A stretch of 64,000 bases of DNA, taken from assembly GCF_011397635.1 (NCBI RefSeq), contig NC_064754.1:34712043-34776042 (forward strand), in the 5' to 3' direction. The position numbers and the translations under genes were made by a program. Numbering within the stretch: position 1 is the stretch's first letter; each line of letters opens with the position of its first letter. This DNA comes from Epinephelus fuscoguttatus (Eukaryota > Chordata > Actinopteri > Perciformes > Serranidae). This document shows positions 52,638-64,000 of this stretch, one piece after another. The notes under the pieces are model-generated. The model worked only from the letters and a program-made list of their open reading frames with translations. It made no database searches and was not told the DNA's origin.

Positions 52638-55600
52638 GGTAGACCACTCAGCATGTCTACTGTACGAACACGCAAACATATACACACACTCACGTACACT
52701 GCCCCTCGGATTGCATCCCCCTCTCTCTGAGTCTGTGTTTTCAGTTTCAGTGTGGGAGAGAGACAGTCGGAGGATGTGAGCGATGCAGTGGTTTATATCG
52801 TGGAGATGAGGATCAAGTAGCTCGGACGGCGCCGGCGTGCCACAGCATCCCACTCCACTCTTAGCATAATCACAATAACAGCAGGATTTCCCACCTGTTT
52901 ACAAAAGTTCAGAAATAAAGAACAGTGTTTCCTTGCATGCTTTCTGTTGTGCACTAGAAATAAATTATTTGACCCCTCGTTCAGTGACTAAAGGCGTGTT
53001 CTGGCGCTTCTTCTGAGTTAGTGGGAATTACTGAGTTGTTTTTTTTTGAGAGAGAGAGAAACCTGGAGCTTTCATGCTTGTTAGAGATGGACACCGTGGA
53101 GCTACACTCTCAGGCCAATTTGTGGACTTTGTTGCATTCATCAAGGCTGTTTCATATTTGTTATTGTCAGAGATTTCACAACAGTTTGCAACATACATGG
53201 CAGTCCAACTGCTTGATGACAAGTTTACAGTTTGAATCTGTTTCTCAATATAGCTGTAAAAACAACAGCCCAAAGCAGTGCTTTATGAGACTTTTATAGA
53301 GATAGCCACAAGGGTAGAGCTATGTGCAACATAAGAGAAAAGAGTGTGAAGTTTGATAGTGGGGGAAAAAAACTTGGCTGTTTTGGCATGATGTGGAGGT
53401 CAGTAATTGGGCTCTAATCATTTGCATGAAATTGGGAATAAGAGTTAAGAGTTTTGCGTGCAATTGATGTTCCCCCATGCTAATAAAAGTACTGTCCTCC
53501 TTAGAAGTTCAGGGGTTGGATTATTGTAGTCCAGAGACGTTTTCTCATGAGGTCTGGAGTTTCTCCTTTACATACCTAGCACACAACGGGATTGTCCGTG
53601 CCAGATAGGTTCTCACCTACTTGAAATAATGTGTTAGGTTAATATGAGGAGTGGTGCCTGGGTAGAGTGTGCAGGAGGCAGGACATGACGCAAAAACTAC
53701 ACCGCCTTGCCTCAGATTATACCACATTAAGATAGCCAGATCTTAGTTTGATCATAAACAATCAACTGTTGTGCCATTCCTTGAATTTGTCTAACGATTT
53801 TGGCTTCAGTCCTTATCGGCAAAGGTTCCTGAATCTCATTGTTTCTCCAGTTGGACATTTTTGTTGGTGTCCTCATTTAACTTGGATGTTTGTATTCTTC
53901 TTGTTTTACACCAGTCACATGTCATCAACCCTACTCGCTTGCAGTGAATCCCCCGGACAATGACCTGCTCTATTCACATATGGGTTCAATCACTTTGGAC
54001 TTTGTACAAGAGCGCAGGCAGGGTAAAGTCACTTTAATGTCCAGTCCAACTGATTCAGACATTTCTTTTCTCACACACAGCTCCTGTGGCTAACGTCTAG
54101 ATAAGTCCAGGGTTGCAGTCCATATGTGACAGGGACTCGTAAGCTAAATGTGGTCAGTGTCGCGTTATTGCTGTCCTGTTATAGATGTGCTTCTGTGCCA
54201 CACTTGACCACTCTCCACCCACAGACAACAAAAAGCCCTGGACTCCACCATCCAACTCTGCCAGCTGAATATTTATGTGTACACAGAGATGAGGAAAACT
54301 ACTGCAGCCGAAAGTAACCTCTCACCATGTCATTCATACTTGGAGTGACAGGAAACGTGGCAAACACCGCCTCATCTCTCTCTCTGTCTGTTGCTGCACT
54401 GTCTGCCTCCTTTACCTCTATCGCCACAGTAGCAGTCTGTCAGGCACCATCCCGTCTCGCACTTCTAACCACTTGCCTCCGAGGTCGCACCTCAGGCCGT
54501 GTTCTTCTGTCACAGGATAGTGAACGGAAAAACAACATAAATACAGAGATACTTGGTACAAGTGGCATTTACTGTACGTAAGGCATATTTAAGACGGAGA
54601 CACATTCTAGTGACTTGGCACTTCTCTGGTGGCTGGGCCATATTGTCAGTGGGTGAGCCTGATGGTGACTGGTGACATATGGGCTGTCATATGTCCATAT
54701 GCACAAGAGCAGGCAGTATCTATATGGCACACTATCTGTTTGAGACAGCAGACTACAACTGATTGAGGTTCTTTTTTTCTTTTTTTTCTTTACTGTAGTC
54801 TAACTCACACATGAGCCAGTTTCACTGTGCGTCCATTTGTTTGAGTCTGAAACATATGAACAACATGGATTTGTGGGTGAATTGTAATTTATTCGATCCT
54901 TACATGACAGCTGTTAAAAAGGCCAAAGCTGTAAAAGAAGAGGATGAGCCTTTAAAACTTGCTATGTTGGCGCTATTTGATCCGGAACAATTTCACAGTT
55001 TGAGGAACTTGAACAACTTCCAATAGATTTTGACAGTAAGCCAAATTGAACTGTCTGACAAAACACAAGATGCTGAATGGGGGATTAGCAATGGGGAACT
55101 TTTTTTGTTGTTGTTGTTGGCAGGGGCCAAGTTTCATTTTTTAAAACAAAACCAAAATATGAGTTTGCTTAAATTTGTGTTGTGTAAAATCTGTGATTAA
55201 CTGGATGGACTGCCTGCCTCCAAGTGCCACATCATAGCACAGCACAGTGTCTTACTTTGTAGCACTCCTCTTGTATGTTAGTGCCTTATAAGGGCATACT
55301 CAATGCTTATTTAGATTTGATATGTTGTATATTCACCGTGTCAGGCTGACACTCAAGTAATATATAGTAAGTGTATGCATGCTGCCTTTGTGAAGTCTAA
55401 TGTAGAAACCAGTTTGTTTGACATGTAGGCTGTCCCTTGTTGTCTTCAGGTTTGCTCCCGAAGTGCTTGTGGGATGCAGTGATAACTGCCATGTTGTATT
55501 ACCCACTAGTGCATCTCCTTCTCCCTCCATCACCGCCTCTCCTCTTTATCGTTCTGTCTTTTACTCTGTGCTGCTTAATTTTCCCCCTCATATTTCTCAG

Positions 55601-56192
55601 CCTTCTTCTTCTCTTTTATTTGTCCCTATCCTCTCTTCCATCACTGCAGTTCTCCTCTTTTATTGCTCTCTTTTCCTCTTCTTAGTGCTCTCTAGATCTC
55701 CACTTCCCCACCCCAACCTCTGAATACTGTTTTCCACTTCATAATCATGGTCGTCATCTTCCTCTGCCTCTGTCTTCTCTTATTCCCTTGTTTCTAAGGA
55801 CTAATCATGCATACATAGACAGTTAGTAAGTTAATCCTGGCATCCACATGGGAATGAACACACACTTATGCAAAAATGTGGCATAGACGTATACACTATG
55901 TTTTGTTCTCATGAACAGACAAACACACACTCACATTCTTGCAGGACTAACAAAGAATGATATAGTAGTTCTGGTTTGAAGCACCTTTATGAGCTGAATA
56001 AGCTTTGGCGTAATGCCTGCTAATAGCGCATCCTCACAACTGTCGCTATTTTTAAGATTATGCAAATAGATAAATATTACATTTTTAAATATTAAATACA
56101 GTTTGGTTGAACCTTAAACCTCCAGCACACATAATCACAACAAACAACACTGTTTTCCATGTTACTGATTCTGTCTTTTGTCCTGACCTTAA

Positions 56193-56723
56193 GGGCTGTC
56201 CACACCAAGAACAATAAGTATAACAATAACGATGTGAGCATCCATACTGATTAACGATAACATTCTGTAAACCATGGCACCAAGCACGCGCTGCACGCTT
56301 CAGCTGTGTTTGCAACCTTCCAGAGTTAGCTATTTATAATCCTCATCTCCGTAAATATAACAGAACAGTTACCACTGATTCTAAGGGTGAGCCTGATTGC
56401 GTCCCAAATGTCCTTCTTTTAGAAAGCTTTTAAAAAGACTGTTTTATCAAACGAGTGCATTTTTTGAACTTCAATAATGAGTCTCTCCAAATTGTCATCT
56501 GCCATGTTGAACGTGATGACCTGTATATTAAGATGGAGTGTGATTTGTCAGTGTTTTTATCATTCTTCAAATCACTCTCAAAGTGATCCAAAAGATTTCA
56601 TTTGCCATTGTTGCAGGTCGTTATAGTTTTGGTGTGGACTCTGCCATTTCACGTGAGTTACAGCGATTTTTTTTTTTAAACAATATAACGATAGCTATTG
56701 TCGTTCTTGTTGGGGACGGCCCC
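56193..56723. mobile_element. Inverted-repeat short transposon (GGGCTGTCC ends)
   Basis: The left end is GGGCTGTCCACACCAAGAAC and the reverse complement of the right end is GGGGCCGTCCCCAACAAGAA. TTAA precedes the left end (56189-56192) and CTAA follows the right end, consistent with a decayed TTAA target. Internally, TATAACAATAACGATGTGAG is mirrored by a rough inverse. No coding frame. Confidence 0.6.
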
Positions 56724-59700
56724 TAAGCCTCATTACAATGCAAGGAAAACCCTCATCCAATCCAAACCCACATAATTTGACCTTATGTGAATCATATGCA
56801 ACGGTCTCTTGCTCTTAAATACTGACAAGAATGGTCTTTACTGCATTCCTGAGACAGCTGCTGCATGAATCATATAGAGTACCGTCCAGCAGCTTGTGCT
56901 CATAAAGAGGCTGGACTAACTTACATCAGCTAAAGCACGTGCAGATGAAATAAGCCATCTCCCAGCTGTAACACTGCGTCTACACAGGAGGCGTAGCGTG
57001 AGCAGCACCTCAGCAGAGCAGCAACTTAAGTGCTCCGTGTGTGTCTACACAGGATGCATTTAGGCACAGTCTTGAGTGTAGGTCACCTGCATTTGGAAGC
57101 ACTCAGTTTCTGATACATACTTGCTGTAGTTACACACCTAAATGGGAGTGATCAGCATGGCTTTGCTTGGTAGTTACCTCCTCCATTTTTACGTGTTAGC
57201 CAAGTTTACTGATAGGTTAATAGGGCATGCAGTAAGCTGATAGCAACTGAAATACACAGTTAAAAAACCTCCCCCACAGACACACTGTTAATGTACCAAA
57301 TGAGTCATATGGGAATGACTTTCCTGTGGTATGATATTACACCTGACTGTATCTAAATCCAATGTCCGCTTCCTGTATGCGTATTCCATTTACTTTGTGA
57401 CTCAGTCTTTAGATGAGCTTGATTCCCTCCGGCTTATTTCCTCCCCCTTAATTCTTTTCTTTCTTTATCCCTCCCTCCAGCCTTTTCTCTCTGCTTCATG
57501 TCACCTTTCTTCTTTGGTTTCCTACCACCCAAACCCTCCATCTGTTCATTGTGTGGCAGCTTGCCTCCACCTAAAAACTAATTTAGCTTACTCCCTGTGT
57601 TCCCAATTTCAGTCTCTCTACACATCACTTCCTTTCCCTATCTGGCCATTGCTCTTAATATTTTGTCAGAAGACTACAGCAACTCAAATTGTAGAATTGA
57701 GGTTCTTTTTTTTTCCACATCTGACATTTGTAAACTTCATATTACCTTGTGATACCTAGACCTAGATTAGATTTGATGTTGTCATTGTGGCTCAGTTTTA
57801 ATTTAGTAATGTCAGTCCAGGCCCCATCTATGGAAACATTCATTATAAACAACAAAAAGAATGACAAAAAGTGTTTTTTGTATTTCAGACAGGCACACAT
57901 ATTGGTAGATGAGATTGCTTAGATATTGCAGAGCATGGAAATAAAACAACACAGCTCATTAAAGTAGAAAAGGTTGAACCTTTTTTTGGATGGCAGATAA
58001 ATGTCAACTGACAAAATTTATACAGACCACTTCAAAAAGTTGTGAGACATCCTCCTAATAATACAACCTTGGTGATTTCAGTGCAGACTTTAGTGCTGCT
58101 TCCTGAAAGTCAAAGAATTAAGTCACCACCCGAGACACCTCAGTTGATTCTTCAAGTTTAGCAGTCAGTCAGTGTGCAGTGTTCTTGTGGGGGTGTTTCG
58201 GTCCCCAGATTTAGCGGCACAGTGAGCACTTCTTGCTTTCATGCTGCTCTACGCTACAGGCAGCTGTGGACACAGACCCAGGTTGAGCCTGAGTGAAACA
58301 GAGGCAGCTTCCTAGAGGAAGAGAGGCTTTTCCCGGTCAGGCTCTGAGAAAATGTTATTGTGTGTTGAATTTACAGTTCACAGCAACTTAAACCATACCG
58401 TCTCTGGCTTTCGTTTGATATTTAGTGTATGTAACATTGCACATTTCTGATCAGTTGTTAGTGTAGTTATCCTGCATTAGCTCAGAGGACTAACTTGGCT
58501 TGTTTACTATATTACGTGAACGTCACTGTCACTCTGAACATCTTGCCAAACCCTGTTTTATCTCTGTATGGAACAAAAGGAACGAACATTCCATACTTGT
58601 GTTTAACAGCCAAATACAATATGACTGACATAGTTCTGAGTTGAGTACAAAAATACTTGTAAGTAAATGTGACAAATGCTAAATATCCCATGCGCAGATA
58701 TAGAACTATGTTACGGTCTACTTTGCTTATTCCTGTATCCTTCTTCTCCTCTTCTCTGTCATCCCTTCTTATCTCTCTCCGCCATCCCTGCTACTCCTCC
58801 CTCAGTGTTTCCACTGTTGCCAGAATGTCATCACTATCAAAATTCCAAATTAACATCTCCCCTTTTTTCCCTCCCTCTGCTTTCCCATATTTCTCTCCCT
58901 TTCTCCCCCTCTACTGTCTGCATTCCACAGATTTGCGACTCTAGATAGACCTCCCTCACCACCCCTCCTCACATTCCTCCCTCCCCTTCTCCACCATTCC
59001 TCCATAGATGCCTCCAGATGAACATTTCGTCTTTACCTTCTCACCCCTCTCCACCCCAACCCTCCTCCTCCTCTGTGTAGTGACTACGTTCCACTCCAGA
59101 TTCCTGACTCCAGATTGTTGGCGTCTCCTCGGGGAGCAGAGAGGAGGGGGAGGTGGAGGGGGAGTGTCAGCTGTAGACTGCTGGCCTCTCAAATGAATGA
59201 CATAATTGGCATCCTGAGCATTCACTGGGCTGGAGAAAGGCTGGAGAGGGTGGGAGGTTGGGAAGTCTAGTAATGGCTTTCCAGAGGAAGTGCAGTGTAG
59301 ATTAGATCCCCAGTTTGGCAACATTGCCCAATTCTGGATACCCATAAATGCTAATTCATACCACACCATCATTATTTTTTGCAGCATGTACTTGCTGCTG
59401 GAGCATAAAATTGGTCACGTACACACACTGTACTTTTTCCAACATGTATTCTCAGTGTGTTCTAGCGAGTGACCGGGCCTGCCAGGGAGGCGTGAGGACA
59501 GGAAGAGGAAGTGTTTTGTTTAACTGTTGAACAATGCTGTGAATGAGACAGCATGGGGCTGTAGCTGGAGTCATAAGAGGGGCAAAGGCGAGGGATGTGG
59601 GCCTTCACTTTCAGATCTGAATGACTGTCACTAATGAGTTGGGGGATGTCAGCGTGTGTGTTGGGAGAGACTTTTTTTGTATTTTTAATTGTATTATTTT

Positions 59701-59899
59701 AAGAATCAGTTAGCCTCTATAAATACAGATGTTGATAAACATTTTACCCCTCTCATTTAAAATCAAGAGAGATTTGAAGGTTATTTAATCTAAAAAAAGA
59801 AGGCTCAAAGAAACAACCTCATCTTAGCTACATTAAGGGCTCATTTATACTCCTTTTACATAAGAAAATAGATGTGTTTCAAACATTGTAAATGGCATT

Positions 59900-60240
59900 G
59901 TCCCCACACTTCCTTACATCCTTTATGATGGCACATATACAACAAATAGATGGCACTAGAAGGCACAATCAGAAGTTTCAGACAGCAACAAATGAGGCGA
60001 TGGTGGAGGAGGTCGTAATAATTTACCTTTTAATGGAGGCAGCATTGTAGATGGTGGTGGTTTGTGAGACCATTAAATACATTGCTACATGTGGATGGGT
60101 TACTGCTTTGTTCCATTCCATTTCTTAAACGTCTTAGTTGTCTCCTATGGACGTAGCTCACTTGAACTACACCACACTGCCCCCACGATTTCTGGTGGTA
60201 CTGCTCTGTTTTGTCTGCGTCTGTAAGCTTTCAGAAATCA
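59900..60240. repeat. Dispersed repeat, copy 2 (partner at 28.4-28.7 kb)
   Basis: Same order of shared words as copy 1, more diverged, for example AACAAATGAGGCGATGGTGG against AACAAACACGGCGAAGGTGG. It abuts the hAT-like element that follows. Confidence 0.5.
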
Positions 60241-60282
60241 CGCACAAATACAAACATAATGACTTTGTGATGCAGCATGGCC

Positions 60283-60666
60283 CAGTGATGTGGTCAGGAT
60301 TACGTAAACCCAGACCAAGTCATGACTAAGATCAAAGTGTGTCGACTGAGTCAAGACCAAGACCAGACCAGTGCATTACCCACACTGCATTACACAATTT
60401 TGATAAAATGTGGAGCATTCAAATCATAGGCACTCCTAAAGTTGATTGAAAAGATCCACCCAAATTTATGGGAATTCACATTATTCAGCTCTCTTTTTTT
60501 GCTCAGCAACTTATTGTTGTGTTTTGGTCTTGACCAGTCTTGAAATAAAATTCAGTTCCTCTTTGTCTGAGACCAGGACAAGACCTAAAAAAATGCAGTC
60601 AAGTCCAAAACAAGACCGAAACCTTCAAAATGTGGTCGGAGAATGGTCTTGAAAACTACTACACTG
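60283..60666. mobile_element. hAT-like short element (CAGTG ends, GACCAAGACC body)
   Basis: The left end is CAGTGATGTGGTCAGGATTA and the reverse complement of the right end is CAGTGTAGTAGTTTTCAAGA. The body is built from AAGACCAAGACCAGACC-type words. The flanking octamers GCATGGCC (60275-60282) and GCGTCGCC (60667-60674) match at 6 of 8 positions, as an aged 8-bp target duplication would. Confidence 0.6.
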
Positions 60667-62359
60667 GCGTCGCCTATTTGGTCCAAGGAAGAGTACTTTA
60701 GCTGTTTTCAAACTAAGCAATTATGCTCCAAAAAGAAAAAATGTTTTGAAAATTGAAAGTGAAGGAACCCTGTGAAATGGCTGAGTGAAGCAGCCTGGGT
60801 CATTGCACAGAGTCCACACTGGCTGGTAAAGTGTGTGCAAAGGTAAGAGGAATCAAATTCTGGCCTTGAGCCACATGCACATTTCATTAGTTGGTAACCT
60901 AGATTTTTTGGAGAAGTAGGGATGTTCCTTCAATATATGACTTTTCCTTGTATTATTAATCTCCCCCACTTTGATGGTGTATTGGTACAATTTTCTGTCT
61001 GTAAAGCTACCTGAGGCCCAGGACATTATCATAACTTCATGCTTGTGGATAGGCATGCAGTTTTTAGGTCACTGCATGCCTTGAGGAAGCAGTCGTCCCC
61101 TAGGAAAGATTCATGTTTATGATCAAGGAGGTGGTAGACACCCACATCTCTATTGGTTGGCTGCACTCCATTTAAGTGAAGTTTATAATGATGTAGCTGA
61201 AGATCAAATTTGACGCCACAACATGAAATGTAAAATATGTCTCAAAGGCTTGTGATTTACATTTGACGTCTTTCTTACTCTGCTTAGGTTGCATCTAATT
61301 GAGCTTCACCAGGTCATGTTCTAGCTCCTGTTTTTAAGTAGCAACTTTTTAGGTTCATAAACCTGTCTGTTTGCTATTATCTTGTGTTTGGGAATTAGTT
61401 AAATATCTGTATTTGTCTGTCAGAGAGGCTTTTTGGAAAGAAACAGATGTTCTACTTAAGAATATTTGAAGTACTGAAAGAATAGAAGCCTTTTTTTCAC
61501 CCTGAAAGATGTTGCCCTGAGGAGTTTTAGCTGTGAGACTTGAGCTTTTTTCGGTCTTCCTAGACAGCCAAAGTCACACTCCAGTGTGTTGAACATTTCC
61601 TTTTAAACAACCCTCAGTCACACTGTTGACGCTGTTAATATTTGGTTACGCTTCACATTTAGTCGTAATGTTATTTAATGTTGTGTTGAGTAAAGACCAG
61701 CACAGTATTAAAAAAGCACATTGACTCATTACAGAAGCACAACTTATATTTGACTGATGATTTGGCTGTAGCACTCACTGACATGTTGATTAAGATTCAA
61801 ATATTGCATCATTACTGCACTAAAATTTGTTTGTATTGCCAAAAAGGCAGTGGAAAATTAAAAAAGATTCTAGGTCGGATCACCACTACTCTGTAGCTGT
61901 GTTATTCATGACAACAACCAAGCCCAGCAATTGAATGCTGATGCAGCAAGGGTCGACTCTCCTGTCCTTGTAGTGCTGCCGGAGAATTAATTGAACAAAT
62001 GGACCACAAAATGGCTGTACTTGTCCGTGGAGTCAGCAGTGCACAATCATGCAATCGTCTACTGGAGTTACTCACCACAAACCCTTTGGTAGAGAGCAAA
62101 CGCAGCCCAGCTCATTGGTTTGATAATGTTTACAGAGTGCAAGAGGCTAGAGGCATGTTTGTGGTTCAGTGGACTGTACAGTGCAAATCATACACTGTTG
62201 TGAACTTAAATACAGCTCATGTCTGTTTGTCTTGTCATCCCCTTTCTTGACAAATAAAATATTTTCTTAAAACAATGATTTTCTTGTGCCAGGACCTTAA
62301 GGCCCTTTGATCAAGCTTTACCCGCACTCTAACTACACTCCTTTATTCACTGACAGTGT

Positions 62360-62465
62360 CAACTATCCATCCATTATCTGTAACTGCATACCCTAGCCTA
62401 TCCCAGCTGACATTGGGGAGGTGGGGTACATCCTTGACAGGTTGCCAGACTATCACAGGGCTACC
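62360..62465. mobile_element. Fragment of a widespread fish repeat
   Basis: Contains CCATTATCTGTAACTGCATA, CTATCCCAGCTGACATTGGG and GCCAGACTATCACAGGGCTA, text I recognise as a fragment scattered through fish genomes, possibly LINE-derived. Confidence 0.45.
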
Positions 62466-64000
62466 ATCAACCATAATCTAAAATAATTTTGTCAAATACT
62501 ATGAATTTTCCTATTAGTTGACAAAAGTAACGTTTAGCTGTAACCCTTTGCACTTATGCTGCAAATGTTCACACAACTCTCACAGCTTTCCTCTTTTATT
62601 CAGAGTGAATAGTACCACCATGAATGAATGACACATTCATACCACTCAGAATTAAGTGTCCTCCTAAATGTGCATTGGGACAGCATTTAACACCATTTTC
62701 TCTTGTTATAAAAGAATTAAAAAATGATAATTTTGTGGATTGTGCTGCTCTTATACCTGTAAACAGAGTATCAGCCTCTTTGGGTTTAAAGGAGCTGAAC
62801 ATCTTATCCCACCCCCCACTTCCCCTTTTTCTCAAAGAACAGAGAGAGGCGTTAAGCAACCATTGCAAATGGAGACTCCCATGAGAAAACAAGTGGGAAT
62901 CTCCCAACACCCCCCTGCCCCTGTCTGTTTAAGACCTTTCACCTTTTCACCAGAACTAATGCTAACCTTCAGCCTGACCTTTGTATTCAGACAGACGGAG
63001 ACGGTTTAAAGCTCCCACCCCTCTAACGGCCTCTCTTTGTGGTCTGAGGCACATGGTGCATTTTTGTAATGAATACTAAGGCACTTGCATTTTGTAATGC
63101 ACAATGTAATTATGCATAATTTTGCACTGATTTATTGCAGTGCTACATCAGTGGGGGTGTATTTTGAGTCCTATTTCAGAAGAATTTTATACTATATATA
63201 AACTATTTAATTACATCTATATTGGTATACAGGCTTTTGCTGCACCCTGCTGTGTTGTGTGGACGAGCTTCTTTACTTCCACTTGCTGATGTATAAATGG
63301 CCAGTAAGGAGCAATTAAAATTTGAGTGAGATTTGGATAAACAGTGTTGGGAAGGTCGAGGAAACGCATAAGCCAAACACAAGACCACTTCTGCCAGTAT
63401 GCATCTACCTCATGAATTCAAATTCGGTCACTAATAAGGCGCAGGTCCCAGATGCAGATGTCATGACTGCCAGCGACTGAGGGCCAGCATAATGGTAGCC
63501 TATAAGTGATTCTGTGAATACATGAGGAGCCGTATTTCAGTCGTCATCACGGTTAAGATTTGCACGGAGTCAGACTAACGACTGAGGTAACAGGACAAGC
63601 ATGATATTCACACATAAAGATTGTTGCATCTTTGAAAAACATTTAACTGTTAGTCATTTGTAGCCTCTGAGTCATAGTGTGGCACTGATTTAATACACAG
63701 TCAAAGGCACTGAGATGTCAATCATAGTTTCTTTACTTTCATATCCTCTTTTTTGAAGTCTTGAGTTGCTGGTTTGCAAGCTCATTAAAGGTGTAGGCTT
63801 AAATGGTACATTAGCAGTTCCCCTGGGGATGGGAAGCTATGGTTGACCTCTAAAGCTAAAGGACATATTGTCTGGGTCAAATACAGGCCACTGTCTGTCT
63901 CCACCTCCCTTAGCTACCAGACAGTGGTAAAAGCATTATCCTAGCATGTTACTTGCTTAGATGGATAGGCTCAGTTTGGCGTGACTGTTACTTTGATTTA

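Larger units (their letters stand above)
40494..64000 (+). other. smurf2: smurf2 intron 1 (partial)
   Basis: It runs from the donor at 40494 to the window edge. Apart from the repeats listed separately it is AT-rich, with pyrimidine-rich tracts (about 55.5-55.7, 58.7-59.0 kb) and a GC-richer patch near 59.0-59.2 kb. No exon with a recognisable protein segment was found. Small open frames at 54811-55026 and 61999-62250 match no family I know. Confidence 0.65.

Noticed and set aside
54811-55026. 71-residue plus-strand open frame with a charged segment (KKAKAVKEEDEPLKL)
   Set aside because: It does not match any part of the SMURF2 protein, has no evident splice context in frame, and I recognise no family. 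Possibly an old pseudogene scrap, but this cannot be supported.
58669-59387. Open frames in a CT-rich tract
   Set aside because: Leu/Ser/Pro-rich on one strand and Gly/Arg/Glu-rich on the other, as expected from polypyrimidine DNA.
61999-62250. 83-residue open frame starting MDHKMAVLVRGV
   Set aside because: No domain, no codon pattern suggesting selection, and short overlapping frames on the other strand. Treated as chance in smurf2 intron 1.

Overview
The window is vertebrate nuclear DNA, most likely from a percomorph (spiny-rayed) teleost. Genes have many short exons with GT/AG introns. The introns and spacers are AT-rich, full of CA/GT microsatellites, and carry fish-type short DNA transposons (hAT-like, TA-inserting and TTAA-inserting families), tRNA-derived SINEs and a LINE fragment. 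No bacterial or viral gene was seen.

Layout from left to right. (1) 1-13.3 kb, plus strand: the last seven coding exons of bptf, the large histone-reading subunit of the NURF remodeller. They encode a basic coiled segment, an Ala/Gln/His-rich stretch, two PHD fingers and the bromodomain, with two possible protein ends. (2) 13.3-19.9 kb: the bptf 3' UTR and a repeat-rich spacer. (3) 19.9-26.8 kb, minus strand: a complete five-exon gene for a 400-residue secreted protein with a C-terminal netrin-like (NTR) module, orthologous to human C17orf58. It has a TATA box and a polyadenylation signal. (4) 26.8-30.2 kb: a spacer of old repeats holding one intact tRNA-Arg(CCG) gene and a 118-bp insertion with a hammerhead-ribozyme-like core. 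(5) 30.2-39.1 kb, plus strand: complete kpna2 (importin alpha-1, 526 residues). (6) 40.4 kb to the window end, plus strand: the first coding exon of smurf2, followed by at least 23.5 kb of intron 1 with repeats only.

The order bptf - C17orf58 - tRNA-Arg(CCG) - kpna2 resembles human 17q24.2 as I recall it, including the opposite orientation of C17orf58. In human, SMURF2 is on the same arm but several Mb away. The genes form no operon or shared pathway: they act in chromatin reading, an undetermined secreted function, translation, nuclear import and ubiquitin ligation. I found no clearly new gene system. The best leads are the hammerhead-like insertion, whose boundaries are proved by an empty paralogous site 2.7 kb away, the bptf splice alternatives, and the poorly characterised NTR protein. 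Exon boundaries were read by eye and checked for reading phase. Repeat family names are pattern recognition, not database hits.
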